This document shows, piece after piece, positions 25,587 to 39,126 of a DNA stretch of 64,000 bases. Both the position numbers and the translations under genes were made by a program. How positions within the stretch are numbered: position 1 is the stretch's first letter; each line of letters begins with the position of its first letter. The DNA is from Cephalopachus bancanus. Its lineage: Eukaryota > Chordata > Mammalia > Primates > Tarsiidae. Under the pieces are notes generated by a model that saw only the letters and a program-made list of their open reading frames with translations, had not been told where the DNA came from and did no database searches. The DNA is taken from positions 744,001-808,000 of the forward strand of contig JAPVLO010000179.1 in NCBI GenBank assembly GCA_027257055.1, given 5' to 3'.

Positions 25587-25855
25587 TCATTTTCTAGACC
25601 ACTTTGCCCGAACAATTCCTAAATTTAAAAAGTCTGTATTTAGATAATACTGGCTACAAAATACATATAGGTAGCATACATTCATTATCTATTTAAGACA
25701 ATCATAACATACTTTCCAGCTCATTGGAGAAGACTCTTGAGGAAAAAGCTACTGCTTAATTCTGTATTCTAATAATAATAGGTCCCATTTGGACATATTG
25801 AAGGAATTAATGATCAGCTCATCTGAGTGGAAATTATAAAAAAATAGCGATAGAT

Positions 25856-26072
25856 CAGGGCTCAACAAGACTTTTCTGTAAAGGGCCAAATAGTAAATAT
25901 GTTAGACTTTACAACTAATGCACAGTATTCATTCCATAGTTTTCTTTGCTTTTGGGGGGGACTATTTTGTATGGGTTTTTTTGTTTGTTTGTTCACAATG
26001 GCAGGAAAAAAAATGTAAAAAACATTCTTAGCTCTCAAGCCAAACACAAGGGACATGGTTTGCCAATCCCAG
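25856..26072 (+). mobile_element. MER20-like hAT element next to MTCL1 exon 3
   Basis: Contains TTTTCTGTAAAGGGCCAAAT, AGTAAATATGTTAGACTTT and an end GGTTTGCCAATCCCAG, matching the MER20 type. The centre is diverged, with a TTTG repeat. It lies 86 bases past the exon 3 donor, inside intron 3. Confidence 0.8.
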
Positions 26073-26077
26073 CTTTA

Positions 26078-26386
<309 letters not shown>

Positions 26387-26458
26387 TCAGAGGCCAGATC
26401 ATTATGTAATATGGTATTATGCCAAATAGCAAAGACCCTGGCAATATTTAGCAGATTT

Positions 26459-26722
26459 TCTTTTTTTGAGTCAGAGTCTCTGTCGCCCAGGCTCACGGCG
26501 ACCCCAGCATCAACCTGCTGGGCTTCCGTGATCCTTCCGCCTCAACCTTCCAAGGAGCTGGAACTACAGGTGCGCTACCATGCCCGGCTCATTTTTTATT
26601 TATTGTAGAGACAAGGTCTCGCCAAGTTGCCCAGGCTAGTCTCAAACTCGCGGGCTCAGGCAATCCACTCACTTCGGCCTCCCAAAGTGCTGGGAATACA
26701 GGCTGAGTCACCAAGCCTGGCC
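26459..26722 (-). mobile_element. Alu, younger type, in MTCL1 intron 2
   Basis: GAGTCAGAGTCTCTGTCGCC to CACCAAGCCTGGCC, a short deletion in the right monomer. Duplication AGCAGATT on each side. Only 141 bases upstream of exon 3. Confidence 0.94.
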
Positions 26723-26786
26723 AGCAGATTTATTTTTAAAGGAGGGTATTAGTAAAATGAAATGAAATTAATAAAAGGAACAATGT

Positions 26787-27050
26787 GGCCGGGCTCGGTG
26801 GCTCAGCCTGTGATCCCGCGCTTTGGGAGACCGAGGTGAGTGGATTGCCTGAGCCCGCGGGTTCAAGCAAGACCTCGTCTATAATAAATCAAAAAAATTA
26901 GCTGGGCATGGTAGCGCGCGCCTGTAGTTCCAGCTACTTGGAAGGCTGAGGCGGAAGGATCGCCGAGCCCAGCAGGTTGAGGCTGTGGTGGCTGGGAGTG
27001 GCCACTGCACTCCAGTCTGTGCGACAGAGTGAGACTTCAACTCAAAAAAA
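26787..27050 (+). mobile_element. Alu, younger type, in MTCL1 intron 2
   Basis: GGCCGGGCTCGGTGGCTCAG start, lacks GAGACCCGCCTGGGCAACTT after GCGGGTTC. Duplication GGAACAAT on each side. Head-to-head with the preceding Alu, 64-base spacer. Confidence 0.95.
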
Positions 27051-27847
27051 AGGGAACAATATGAGGGAGAAGATAGCTTAACTTGATTTGAAAAGCCCCT
27101 TCGGGTACCCCTACTCCTTCCTAGAATACCATCAAGAATGCCAGTCATCCACAGACGTACTCATTTAAGTAAGAAATTAAAAACACTGATAATAAACATT
27201 TCTGTTCCCTATAGTAATACTGAACCTGCCTCCCCAAAAAATAAAATAATTCTGTATGCAGTAGTTGTAATCAAGTTTTAAATTGTCTACTGTGGCTCTG
27301 GTGTGGTAAAATGTCTAAATGTTCAAAGCAGTTAAATATTTTTACTTCCAAAAAGCAAATGAGGAAAGAGACTCTGTAAGAGAAATATAAATCACCCTTT
27401 ATCACAATGAATGACATTCTGTTAGTGGTTTACAGCTGGTAGAATTACAAAGATTCTTTTCTGTTGTCATACTGAAAGGCTAGATGAGATTTCCCAAGTA
27501 CTCCTGTAATAAGGAGGACGTTACGCATAATTTATCTAGATAAATGATTTGATAAGCAGGTCATGAGAGAAGCTTTGCTGCTCACAGAGACAGCAAATGG
27601 TATAAAGTCTGGGATTTCTTCACCTCATCTCACTTTATCAATGATTCTCAAAGATACTTTAGACAATTAGTTATGATCCTTTTTCTTCAGTCAAATTATC
27701 ACTACACAAATCTCACTTGGGAATTTTGTGTTTTCTACATCCTAGAAACCTAAATAACAACAGAAACATTTGGTGATATGGTTAACTTTTTTAAAGTAGT
27801 CCTTTTCTAAACTGATAATCAATAGATTTGTTTTCAAAAAGATTTCA
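27051..27847. other. Intron 2 unique stretch
   Basis: AT-rich, no repeat recognised; between two plus-strand Alus. Confidence 0.5.
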
Positions 27848-28138
<291 letters not shown>

Positions 28139-28387
28139 TCAGATCTTTCAAAGTTTCTGTACAATTTGTATTCAACTGTCAGACTGGCAGGCATTAATTC
28201 TTTAATACTGTAGATGCAGTACTATGATGTATTTAAGTTCATAATATGACAGATTTAAATCATAGGCTGTCAAAGTCATACAACTACATATATTCTATAA
28301 GCCATAAAGTAAATCAAGACTGTTTATGCTGAATCTATTGAGACTGACATAAGCAGGAAAAGAACACAAGACACCTGCGGGGTCTCA

Positions 28388-28681
<294 letters not shown>

Positions 28682-28766
28682 CTATGCAAACCAGACAGAG
28701 CAGACTTTGAGCCACAGACATCAAAACAGGATGGTGTCTCTCTTCCAGACCCACTCCTCAATACTG

Positions 28767-28797
28767 AATGTTAATTACCTGGCAGGTAATTAACATT
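28767..28797. repeat. Perfect 14-bp-arm hairpin in intron 1
   Basis: AATGTTAATTACCT, loop GGC, AGGTAATTAACATT, between 86 and 116 bases upstream of exon 2 in the transcript sense. Confidence 0.92.
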
Positions 28798-29064
28798 ATC
28801 CATCAGCTCAGGGCCACACCTGTGGGACATGGCAAAGGGGCCTTGAAACATTCTCACATGGATGCCTGTTCAAATCTTATGGATCCACAAACTAAAAACC
28901 AGCCTGGATTATTTGTGCAGACCTCAGAACGTATCCCACTCACACCAGTTCCTTACATAATCATAAATAAAATGAACTCTGCAGATAATTAAGCCTTTAG
29001 ATTCAAACACTGACCTAAACCTGTACCTCCAAGGCACAACCTAGGCATTAAGATGAATCAGACA

Positions 29065-29361
29065 GGCTAGGCTCCGTGGCTCTCCCTGTAATCCCAGCAC
29101 TTTGGAAGGCCGAGGCATGTGAATTGCCTGAGTCCGCGGGTACGAGACCAGCCTGAGCAACTTGGCAAGACCTCATCTCTACAATAAATCAAAAATTAGC
29201 TGGGAGTGGCAGCACACGCCTGTAGTTCCAGCTCCTTGAAAGGCTGAGGTGGAAGGATCACCGGAGCCCCACAGGTCGATCCTGGGGTGTCCCTGAGTGT
29301 GCCACTATACTCCAGCCTGGGCGACAGAGTGAGACTCCAACTCAAAAAAAAAAAAAAAAAA
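29065..29361 (+). mobile_element. Alu, younger type, in MTCL1 intron 1
   Basis: GGCTAGGCTCCGTGGCTCTC start; duplication ATGAATCAGACA / ATGTATCAGACA at 29053 and 29362. Confidence 0.95.
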
Positions 29362-29639
29362 TGTATCAGACAATCCCTGCCTTTGAAAGAACAGAAACTT
29401 CAGTGGGATAATCACTATTAATGGCCTTGGAATTAGAACATGTCTGCAAATGTCCAGGAAATCCTGTTCCACAACACAAATCTCAGCATTGACTAAACAA
29501 CTACTTAGAAATAAAGCACTTTCCATTTGTTCAAATATACATTGGGTCTGTTTCCCTCATTTCCTTGTCCTTTATTTCTCACACCTCCATTCTTTGCTGT
29601 CCCTTGAAGCTCTGAATTCAGAAGACCCAAAGAGTCACC

Positions 29640-30270
29640 CCTGGTCCTTCTCTTCCCCGTCCCTCCCACAGCCAATCCATCAGCAGTGCTCAGCTCGGTG
29701 GCCCACTTTGTTCTCCAGGCCTGGCACTGGCACTCTGATCCAAGCCTACATCCCAGGGAGGAACGGAGCTGCAAACAGATGTCAGCACAGACAGAAGGGC
29801 ACCTGCAGACTCCCAGCTCCATAATCCTCCTAAGGTCCATTCCCTGCCCAGCAGAATGATCCTTTTACAATGTAGATCACAGCTACTCAAACCCTCCAGG
29901 GACTACCTTTCTTTCAGTCCCCCAGGGCCTCCAGGCCACACCCCCTGCAGCCTACTGCTGGTCTCACGCTGAGACAGGCTCATTCTGGCTTCCTGGCCTC
30001 ACCTGCTATTCCCCCTCCGGAAAATGCATCCCCTCCCCCACAGGTCTTCGCAGAGTTCATTCCATCACCAAGATTTGGAAGCCACCAAGGCCTTTCCCAC
30101 TCCCCCTCCGTCAGCAAGCCAGTCTCTAGTCTCTTGCTCGCTATACTGTTCCATCTCTGATCACCATCTCAAGTTATCTGTGTCTTTTCCTATTTATTGT
30201 CTGTAACCTACACTAAAAACAGCTTCAGAAGGGAGAAGGTTTGTCTGCAAGGCATACATTAAGTATTATG
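29640..30270 (-). mobile_element. L2 3' end fragment
   Basis: Pieces such as TTACAATGTAGATCACAGCT, CAAACCCTCCAGGGACTACC, TTTATTGTCTGTAACC and GGGAGAAGGTTTGTCTGC resemble the complement of an L2 3' region. Diverged; boundaries approximate. Confidence 0.55.
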
Positions 30271-30275
30271 AAAGA

Positions 30276-30572
30276 TTTTTTTTTTTTTTGAGTTGGAGTC
30301 TCACTCTGTCACCCAGACTGGAGTGGAGTGGCACACTCCAGGCCACCACAGTCTCGACCTGCTGGGCTCTGGCGATTCTTCCACTTCAGCCTTCCAAGTA
30401 GCCGGAACTACAGGCACGCATTACCACATCCAGCTAATTTCTGATTTATTGTAGAGACGAGGTCTCACCAAGTTGCCCGGGTGGGTCCCGAACCCGCGGG
30501 CTCAGGCAATCCACTGGTCTCAGCCTCCCAAAGTGCTGGAATTGATTACAGGCTGAGCCACCGAGCCCAACC
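30276..30572 (-). mobile_element. Alu, younger type, in MTCL1 intron 1
   Basis: GAGTTGGAGTCTCACTCTGT to CCACCGAGCCCAACC, reverse T-arm text GAACCCGCGGGCTCAGGC. Duplication ATRAAAGATTTTT on both sides. Confidence 0.95.
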
Positions 30573-31335
30573 ATAAAAGATTTTTAAAAAGGAATATTTG
30601 GGAAGAGGGAGATTTTAAAAAAATCCTAGGGATTTCTCTGATTCGTCTGATAATTGATAGTTTCAATGCCTCCAACATAGAATGCACTCAGTCGTTCCCA
30701 TTTTTTTGTTCAATTAATATTGAGGCTCAAGAAAAAAACTCTCCCAAACTTGGACACCCTAAATTGTCAGTTCTTGATATTCAGTTTGATATACAATCTT
30801 GCTATTCAGTTTGTTTCTGGATTCTCACCACTCTCACTAATCCAGCCTTTGTTCTTAAAACCAGGGATTTACTAACAACAGAGGACAAGAGTGTCTCAAC
30901 ATCAGAGTCTCAGGTAGACAAAAAAATTGAACAGAAGTAAATCTAAAGATGAATTAATCCTAGATAAGATTATGAGTGAGAAGTACAACAAATAAATTGG
31001 GAATCCTTGTGGGAAAACATGGGTTGGCATAAAATGGGGTGAAGACGATTCTCCAGTCAACACCAACTGTATACAGCGGTCTATAGGAAGAGCACATTTC
31101 CCCACCCAGCTCAGGTTCCCTCTGCATACTCTCCTAATCAAGAGAATGAGCTACTCAATTGGCCATGACTCAAGTGGAGCCTAATTCAATGGACTACCAC
31201 GGAGAACAGATTTAAAGAAAGCTTCACCAACTTCCAGTCGTCAAATGAAGAAAATGCTTTTCTTCTCAGCTTCTAAGTGTTCTTACAGAATTTCTATACC
31301 AACGGTGAAAATGACATTTAAAATACAAGATGTTC

Positions 31336-31624
31336 TAGGCAGGGCTCAGTGGCTCATGCCTGTAATCCCAGCACTTTGAAGGCTGAGGCAGAAGGATCGC
31401 TAGAGGCCAGGAATCCAAGACTAGCCTGGGCAACAGAGCAAGACCCTAAATTTCTAAAAAAATAAAAAGTATTAGCCAGGCATGGTGGTACATACCTGTA
31501 GTCCTAGCTACTAGGGAAGGCTGAGGCAAGAGGATCGCTTGAGCCCAGGAGTTCAAAGTTACAGTAAGCTATGACTGCACCACAGTACTCCAGCCTGAAT
31601 GACAGAGTAAGACCCTCTCTAAAA

Positions 31625-31628
<4 letters not shown>
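31336..31628 (+). mobile_element. Alu, AluJ-like, tail became (GT)n
   Basis: AGGCAGGGCTCAGTGGCTCA start to AGACCCTCTCTAAAAATT, followed at once by a GT repeat. Confidence 0.93.

Positions 31629-31671
<43 letters not shown>
31627..31671 (+). repeat. (GT)n microsatellite
   Basis: About 22 GT units, then TATGGATGGATG. Confidence 0.97.
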
Positions 31672-31674
<3 letters not shown>

Positions 31675-32416
31675 GATGGATGTATATGTATGGTGGACAG
31701 AGGTGGAACATCTACTCTGTTCATGTATATGTACATATACACACACATACGATGCTCTAATGTGTCTATAAAGAAAAATTAGTCTAAAGTTTGAAAGTGC
31801 TGTGATGCATAACCAAGTTCCATTTCTTTTTTCCTTCATGGAGATTGACCCCTGTACATTTTGTTCCTGGCAGAAAACTTTGCTGGGACGGGAAGTTCTT
31901 GGACCGAGCATAAAAGTTGTTCAGTTGAACACACATGAACAGAGCGGGCAGTTTAGGCTCTTCAGAGAACACAGCTCTCTTAGGGAGGTGCTTGCCGACC
32001 TTCAGCAAAGAGGAGGTTGTCCCCGATGCCTGATCCCAACACCAAGGTTTTGCTGACACTCCATAGGTGCTGTGCCCCTGGCTGATGCCATGTGGAAGAG
32101 GTCAAGTGCAGACTGAAAGCTTTAAAGTGGGTCTTGTAGTTGTTATTCTTTTGAGAGAAAGTAGAAAGTTAGTCCTGAATCTTCAAAAGTCAAGATCAAG
32201 TTTCCCTAACATTCCATCCATGAATCAAATGGATCAGACTTTGAGAAAGAGCCTAATCTCAACACTTGTTTCTGAATACAGTTACAAGGTAATTGTTTCA
32301 TTGGGTTATTAATAAGAAATAGTTCAATACAAGCAAGAATTACGAAATGCATAACACTCAATCAATACAAGCACACGTGTACCTGGCCATTCTGTTCATG
32401 AAATGAATTATTTGCA

Positions 32417-32703
32417 GCCGGGCTCTGTGGCTCAGCCTGTAATCCCGTGCCTTGGAAGGCCGAGGTGAGTGGATTGCCTGAGCCCACGGGTTCAAGACCA
32501 TCTGGGCAACTTGGCAAGACCTCATCTCTACAATAAACCAAAAAATTAGCTGGGCCTGGTAGCGTGCACCTGTAGTTCCAGTTACTTGGAAGGCTGAGAC
32601 AGAAGGATCGCCAGAACCCAGCAGGTCGAGGCTGTGGTGGCTGGGAGCGGCCACTGCACTCCAGTCTAGGTGACAGAGTGAACCTCCAACTCAAAAAAAA
32701 AAA
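32417..32703 (+). mobile_element. Alu, younger type, first of a same-strand pair
   Basis: GCCGGGCTCTGTGGCTCAGC start. The pair 32417-33013 shares outer flanks AATTATTTG (about 32406 and 33012). Confidence 0.95.
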
Positions 32704-32720
32704 GTGTTTGTCATCTTTTA

Positions 32721-33013
32721 GGCTGGGCTCGGAGGCTCAGCCTGTAATCCCAGCACTTTGGGAGGCCGAGGTGAGTGAATTGCCTGAGCCTGCAGGTTCG
32801 AGCCCCGCCTAGGCAACTTGGTGAGACCTCATCTCCACAATAAATAAAAAAAAAAATAGCTGGGCATGGCAGGGCGTGCCTGTAGTTCCGGCGTGGAAGG
32901 CTGAGGCGAAAGGATCACTGGAGCCCAGCAGGTAGAGGCTGTGGTGGCCGGGAGCGGCCACTGCACTCCAGCCTGGGTGACAGAGTGAGACTCCAACTCA
33001 AAAAAAAAAAAAA
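32721..33013 (+). mobile_element. Alu, younger type, second of a same-strand pair
   Basis: GGCTGGGCTCGGAGGCTCAG start, 17 bases after the previous A-tail. GGAGCGGCCACTGCACTCCA in the right monomer. Confidence 0.95.
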
Positions 33014-35008
33014 TTATTTGTGATTGCTTTTCCTTCCAAAAAGCTTGCCTACAAAAGCCAAAGTCATTAATGCCTGGAATCATCTGTAATTCAGACAAAA
33101 GCTTTTAAAATGCGATAAAGCCATAAGTAGAGGTACAATACAGCTTCCAGAAATAAAAATGTCTCCAATTTTCAGACTGCAACAGGAAGACCCTCATCTA
33201 CACTAATATTAAATGCTGCATCATTATACAGACATGTAAACAACTGTTACAGGCTGCAAAAATTGTTTAAAGGCTGAATGAACCCACACCTTCACATCAT
33301 CGAGCAGGCCAGATGTAAACAGCCCATTCTTTAGGCATAAATAATCACCAATATTAGTTGCACCGAAAAGAAAATTATGGAGATCATAATTGCATGTATT
33401 TAAATCATTGCTTTTATAACTCATATTTTATCTAAATTTATAGAACTGAAGACATCATTTACTAAGTACTTTACCCTCCTTGTTGCCTTACATTAACACT
33501 GTCAGGAACATATTACCCCCATTTTATGAACCAAGAAACCAAGACACTAGTTATACACATCTAAAGCCTCACATCCACTAAACTGAAGCCAGGCTACAAA
33601 CCCCGGCTGTCTGTTTCCAAGTACACACTTTCCAGTAAATACCTGGACAAATGAAACAATAACAGACTTTCAACTATACTTTTAAAAGCCCATTACCACT
33701 GCAAGCCAATAAAAGCAGCCTAACATTTAGAGCTGGACAATTGTCAATGCACAAGAATATCCATTAGGGCAACTGGTTCTCAGGAAAACACTGCAATGTG
33801 CAGCAAAGATATTAATACTCTCGTTTTTAAAATGAGGAAATTGAGATTCTAAAAGTTTAAATGGCTTCCTGCCACTGGTCTGTTGCAGAGATAGGACCAA
33901 GACCAGTGTTTCAACTCTTTCCAGAGAACCCAGAAAAAAAGCAATTTTCAGGTTCAGTGAAACGAAGTTACAAGAGAAGCAAATTATAAACCTTGTAAGC
34001 TGGTAGTAGCCATTTGAAAAGCAAAAACTATGATTATTCGAATTAGGGTCATGATGGATAGTGATTTTCAAACTAACATTACATTAATTTTCTGATGGCA
34101 TGCTCCACTTTAGAAAATAGTGTACTGCAGAAACTTAAAGATGTCTGCCATTTAAATGTTCAAAAAAACCAAATCAAGCAGAACATGTAATGTTTCAGGC
34201 AGGCATATTTAGTCAGAGTAAATATAAGTGGAAAACTACTGTTGTCTTTTTAGACACAGAACATAGTAAGAAAAAAAACTGTCCTCAGTCAACGATTCTA
34301 TATTGAATTGACATCAGGCATACTTAAATGTTAGATAATTATCTCATTGAAAAGCAAATCTAGTTTTAATCAAATATCTTTTATATAAAGTGAAATCTTG
34401 AAGTAGTGTGAAGCTATCCGACAACTTCCCTTTGCCTACAGATGACAAATCAAGCCTCATTATAGATGTCAAATTAGAGGAATAATGAGGTGCCATGTGT
34501 ACACCAGAGAAAGCCAAGATTAAAATTAAATGTGTCAATTACAACCTCTAAGAGTATAGTTTTATCCACAAATATATAATAAAAACCAAATCCATGGTCT
34601 CAGTATAAATGATGAAAGTTCTCGATCATACTGGCAACTATATTCAAATCTTAATCTCTTTTAAACCACCCCAAATCACTAACTATTTCTATTTTAAGAA
34701 ATCTTCTTTAAACGGACCCAACATGGAAAGGAGGAGCAGTCTTCTGGTTACTGTTGCAATAAGTCCATCTTCTGGGAGTTGCAACAGAAATTATTGTCTT
34801 TTGTAATATACGAATAATCCACCTCATTTCCCTCCGGACAATGAAAATGTTCCCTGAGAGTCCCAAATGAGGCTAAGGAGGTGCAGGGTTGCTCAAGGGC
34901 TGCTCTTGTGGTTTTTGCCAGGTGGCAGTCCAGCCAGCAGCTGCTGTTAGCCTTGCCACCTAAAATGATTACAGCCGCTCTTTCATGGGATGAATAAAGA
35001 ATGGGTGC
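33014..35008. other. Intron 1 stretch with one MIR
   Basis: The longest Alu-free part of intron 1; only the MIR at 33.5 kb recognised. A candidate place to look for conserved regulatory sequence. Confidence 0.4.
33462..33625. mobile_element. MIR fragment
   Basis: TTACCCCCATTTTATGAACC, AAGAAACCAAGACAC, AACTGAAGCCAGGCTACAAA and CCCCGGCTGTCTG follow the MIR consensus order. Confidence 0.7.
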
Positions 35009-35298
35009 GGGCCAGGCTCAGCGACTCAGCCTGTAATCCCAGCGCTTTGGGAGGCAGAGGCAAGTGGATTGCCGGAATCCGAGGGTTCAAGACCCACCTG
35101 GGCAACTTGGCGAGACCTCATCTCTATGATAAATCAAAAATTAGCCGGGCGTGGTAGCGCACGTCTGTAGTTCCAGCTCCTTGGAAGGCTGAGGCGGAAG
35201 GATTGCCGGAGCCCAGCAGGTCGAGGCTGCGGTGGCCAGGAGCATGCCACTGCCCTCCAGTTTGGGTGACAGAGTGAGACTCCAACTCAAAAAAAAAA
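35009..35298 (+). mobile_element. Alu, younger type, in MTCL1 intron 1
   Basis: GGCCAGGCTCAGCGACTCAG start; duplication AAAGAATGGGTG at 34996-35007 and 35299-35310. Confidence 0.96.
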
Positions 35299-36612
35299 AA
35301 AGAATGGGTGTGGAAAGCGGGATGTCGGGAGAGAATGGGGAATGCTGTCCATGTCAGCCTTTCCAAAGGAAAAAGAGACAGGAGAAGGAAGGAGGTGCAG
35401 TTTCCCCCTGCCAGCACACTGAGCGTCAGGCATGCAGGCAGCCAAATGTCACAAACCAGGTCAGCACTTGAAACTTAAAAGACTATCCCCAGTGAGAAAC
35501 AGGATGAGAAGGTTGGATCAGTGGTGAGACACTGCAACCTATAAAACCAAACCTCGATATTTCCCTTAGGAAATTAGTCCTCTCCAAGAAGCCAATTGCA
35601 TCTGCCCTTGTAGCTAGCACTGACTTGCTTTCTTCTAACCAAAAATCATTTTTATGAAATAACTGAGAAGCAGAGCAAAAAACAACAACCACGAAAACAA
35701 CCCTTCCCATCCCCCAACACCCCTCCCCTCCCCCGCAGGATGGTGAGAGGACACTACTTGGGGGCAAGAGAGGGCTGGGTTGTGAACGCTAAAAGCATTC
35801 ACAAGTGATTAAATCCTCCTGAAAAGCCTGTGGAAACAGAGAACATAATTAATATGTTGACAATGAGTACTCCGGCTTGTCTGATTGTCTCAGAGCACTC
35901 GAGCAAAACACAGTCCTGGCAGCCTGGCAGGGAAGAAACACACCAGAATTTTGTCGGAGTCCTAAGCAGTAAGAAAAGTGCCTGGGTTTTAGATGGGAAA
36001 CAAGCAAAGGCCTCTCACCTTAATTTCTGAGTATTTCCAAGTATATTTGAGTTCATCAGAGATCAAAGGACAACACAAGTGCTTTTCTGTCTGTGTTTTC
36101 ATGCATAAACCAGCTACCTGGATTGAGTCACTTTGCATTTTTCATCTAGTCACCCTGATGCCCTTTGATGAAGGTGGAGAAGGAATAGGAAGCAGTCAGG
36201 GACAGTCAAATTCACACCGCACACAGCACAGCAGAAGGCGTGCACTTCTCTGTTGACATTTGTTATTTCTAAAAATACAGCAGTCTGGCCCCAATTCAAA
36301 AGAATTCCACTTAAATTTCCTGATCAATAAGACATCCTCCTATGGTTTTCTTGGCCTTATTTTTCTGCTCAGTTAGACTCTGGTCATTCTAGCTCAGAAA
36401 CTGTGACAGTCTTGTACAGCAATGGTGACAGCACTTACTCTCAATCTTCCAGAACGTATCAACGTAAAATTTGTGGGCCAAGTCTCTTCTTGTTAGATAA
36501 CATCTGAATAGATGGATGTTATATCTAATCATGAGAGTTCTGTGCAGCATTCCCTAAGAAAGTAGCAAGTCAAGGATATACTTTCAACTGCCCTCTTAAA
36601 AAGGTTCACTGG

Positions 36613-36777
36613 GACCAGGTGTGGTGGCTCACGCTTATAATCCCAGCACTTAAAGAGACCGAGGTGGGAGATCACTTGAGCCCAGGAGGTTGAGACTGCG
36701 GTGAGCTACGATCCAAGCCATTGCACTCTATCTACTCCAGCCTGGGTCACAGAGCAAGACTCTGACTCAAAAAAAAT
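36613..36777 (+). mobile_element. Alu with large central deletion
   Basis: GACCAGGTGTGGTGGCTCAC, then the left-monomer ATCACTTGAGCCCAGGAGGT joins right-monomer TGAGACTGCGGTGAGCTACG. About 120 bases of the middle are missing. Confidence 0.92.
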
Positions 36778-37329
36778 AGGGGGAAGTTCTGATTTATAAT
36801 AGGTATACGCTAAACACCATGTGTAAAGGCATGACTACTGCCTCTACCCATGAGGTCACTGCTGCTCTGCACCCAAGTCCACAGAAATCCTTGTATTTCT
36901 TTCCGGAATTACGCCACTGTAATTTAAGCTATTGAGTGACCAGGCATGTACATCCCACACATATACACAAGCATTCTGGTTTGTTAGCCTTCTTCAGACC
37001 TGCTCCACCCCATTCTCTCTCCTGCTGTCAGAGGAAGGCCTGAGAGCAGACTCGGGTGTAGTGAGGGGACGGAGGTGACATCTTCTCCACAAGAAATGGC
37101 AACTGAACATTTCCCACAAATTAAATGGTGGGATTCATACGCCCATCCATAAACAAACTAGTGGAGAGGTGTTCTCACGGCCTTTTCACCTGAAAAGAAA
37201 GCAGAGGTCTCTTCAAAAAACTGAGTGCTGGGAACATCTTGCGCTAATAAAACAATGCTGAAGCAGTGTACTATCAGAAAAGCAGCCTTGCTGGAAACAG
37301 GGATGCAGCCTCACGCAGCAAAAAGGGCA

Positions 37330-37500
37330 TAGGCTCTGGGACAGGGAAAATAGATGCTGCTAGTAAGCCGCACAGCCTGAGACAAGTCACTGAAGTTGTT
37401 TTGGTTCTCAGCATCCCTGTCCATAAAATAGGAGTAATGATATCACAGCAGCAATAACACCCCCTTGTTGTGATGATCCACTGAAACGTCAAACATACTA
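37330..37500. mobile_element. MIR fragment
   Basis: AGGCTCTGGGACAGGG, CTGAGACAAGTCACTGAAG, GTTCTCAGCATCCCTGTCC and AAAATAGGAGTAATGATATC follow the MIR order. Confidence 0.65.
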
Positions 37501-39126
37501 GATCAGATCCCAGGGCCAAACGTTCACCAAGAATCTAACAATGTGAAAAGATAAAGCAAACAAGCAGTCACCCAAGAATGAACTTTGAAATGATGCCGGA
37601 CTGCCTGCCCTAAAGTCAAAGATGCAGTGAGAAACATTTCTTTAAAGAAACTCAGTTCTGTGTTGGCACAGCATTTGGATAAACACCATTCAATCAGAAA
37701 CCCTGCGGACAGGGATTATGTTTAGAACTGGGGCTACAAAAAAAACAACAAGATTACTTTTCTCACCCTCAGGGAGTTTACATTTGTTGAGGATTTACAA
37801 AAGTGCTGCTTTCATGATAGAACTAAACACAACATAGTTGCTCTTTCTCTTCAACGCCTTTGAATTTCACTCTGCTATTACATAAGCATAGGTGACAAAA
37901 GCAAATGTACTGTTAGCAACATCTCGCTCCAGTACCAATCCGCTCTCTTCTATCACCTCACTTTCTCTGCCTCACGGTTACCTCCTTGCACAAGATAAAA
38001 ACCACTACCCGGCTCAGCTGGTTAGAGCAGCTCCTGATAAGAGGTTTAGGTTTAGGCCAACCCAGCAGTTAATGTGCTCTGATTGCAGTCTGAACTGCAC
38101 ACTTCACCACCATTCACCCTACAAGCTCAGTCCTCTGTCCCACTGCCCAAAATCCTGGGTCTCAACTAGGTAGGTTCATCAGTTGCTAAGAAAACAGCTC
38201 AAATCACATAACCCACTGAAAAAGCAAGGCCACCCTGCTGGCTTGGGCGGATAGTCATTAAGATCTTCACAAAAACAGGAATACATTTGTACCACTGGGG
38301 TTATTTACTAACCTGAGGATTACAATAAGTAAATCACTATAACCTTCCTTTATTTTCTCTCAAGTCACCCAGATTGTCTTGACACCCCTCACCCACCCCC
38401 CACCCCCAGCATCCTGTACCCTCTGCTCTGCAGTGCCAGCCCTCTTCCACGGAGAAAAGATGTCAGACGAAGCACCCCAATGCCAACAAGACTAAGACGC
38501 CCCTGCCAGCAGGCCCTGCCGGAAAACACTCGGAGACGGTGCGGCAGAGGCTGCGAATCCTTAGAAAGTGCTGGCGTGGCCTTGCCTGACACTCGCGGAC
38601 ACTTACAGCGGACCAGCAGGAGGAACACGGCTGTCCCTCTACCCAAGCCACACTCAAGGGACTCCTCCTGGACTTAAGGTTTATCCCCGAAAACGGCAGG
38701 GTACCCGGTGCCTGTGCGGTCGGGGCCAGAGTCACCGAGGGGCCTCAGCTCTTCCTGAAATTGCAGGAGAATTGGCGGCGCGTCGACAGCCCCCCCCCAC
38801 ATCCTGCACGTGGCCGGTCGAGGCTCCCGGGCGACGGACAACCTGTCCCACAGGTGAGCAGCACGTGCCCAGCGCGGAGGGGGAGTCGACTGAAGCCTCC
38901 AAATTACGGCCACCTCGCCCCCAGCAGGTCAACCAGAGTTAAAGGCAGGACGCGAGGCAAGAGAAGCCAAGCGGGCTGAGAACCGGCGGAGACCCACAGG
39001 TCTGGCTGCTCCTTCCAGAAGTTTGGGCTCAAGTTCCCAACGCCTGAGGCGTGCGAGCCAGGACGACGGCGGGAGGAAGCGGAGGGTCCCGCCCGCACCA
39101 GGCCCGGCGCCGAGCCGGCAGCTCAC

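Larger units (their letters stand above)
30573..32416. other. Intron 1 stretch around one Alu
   Basis: Outside the Alu and GT repeat, no feature recognised. Confidence 0.4.
35311..38449. other. Intron 1 stretch next to the CpG island
   Basis: Holds one short Alu (36613) and one MIR (37330). No alternative first exon could be supported by eye. Confidence 0.4.
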
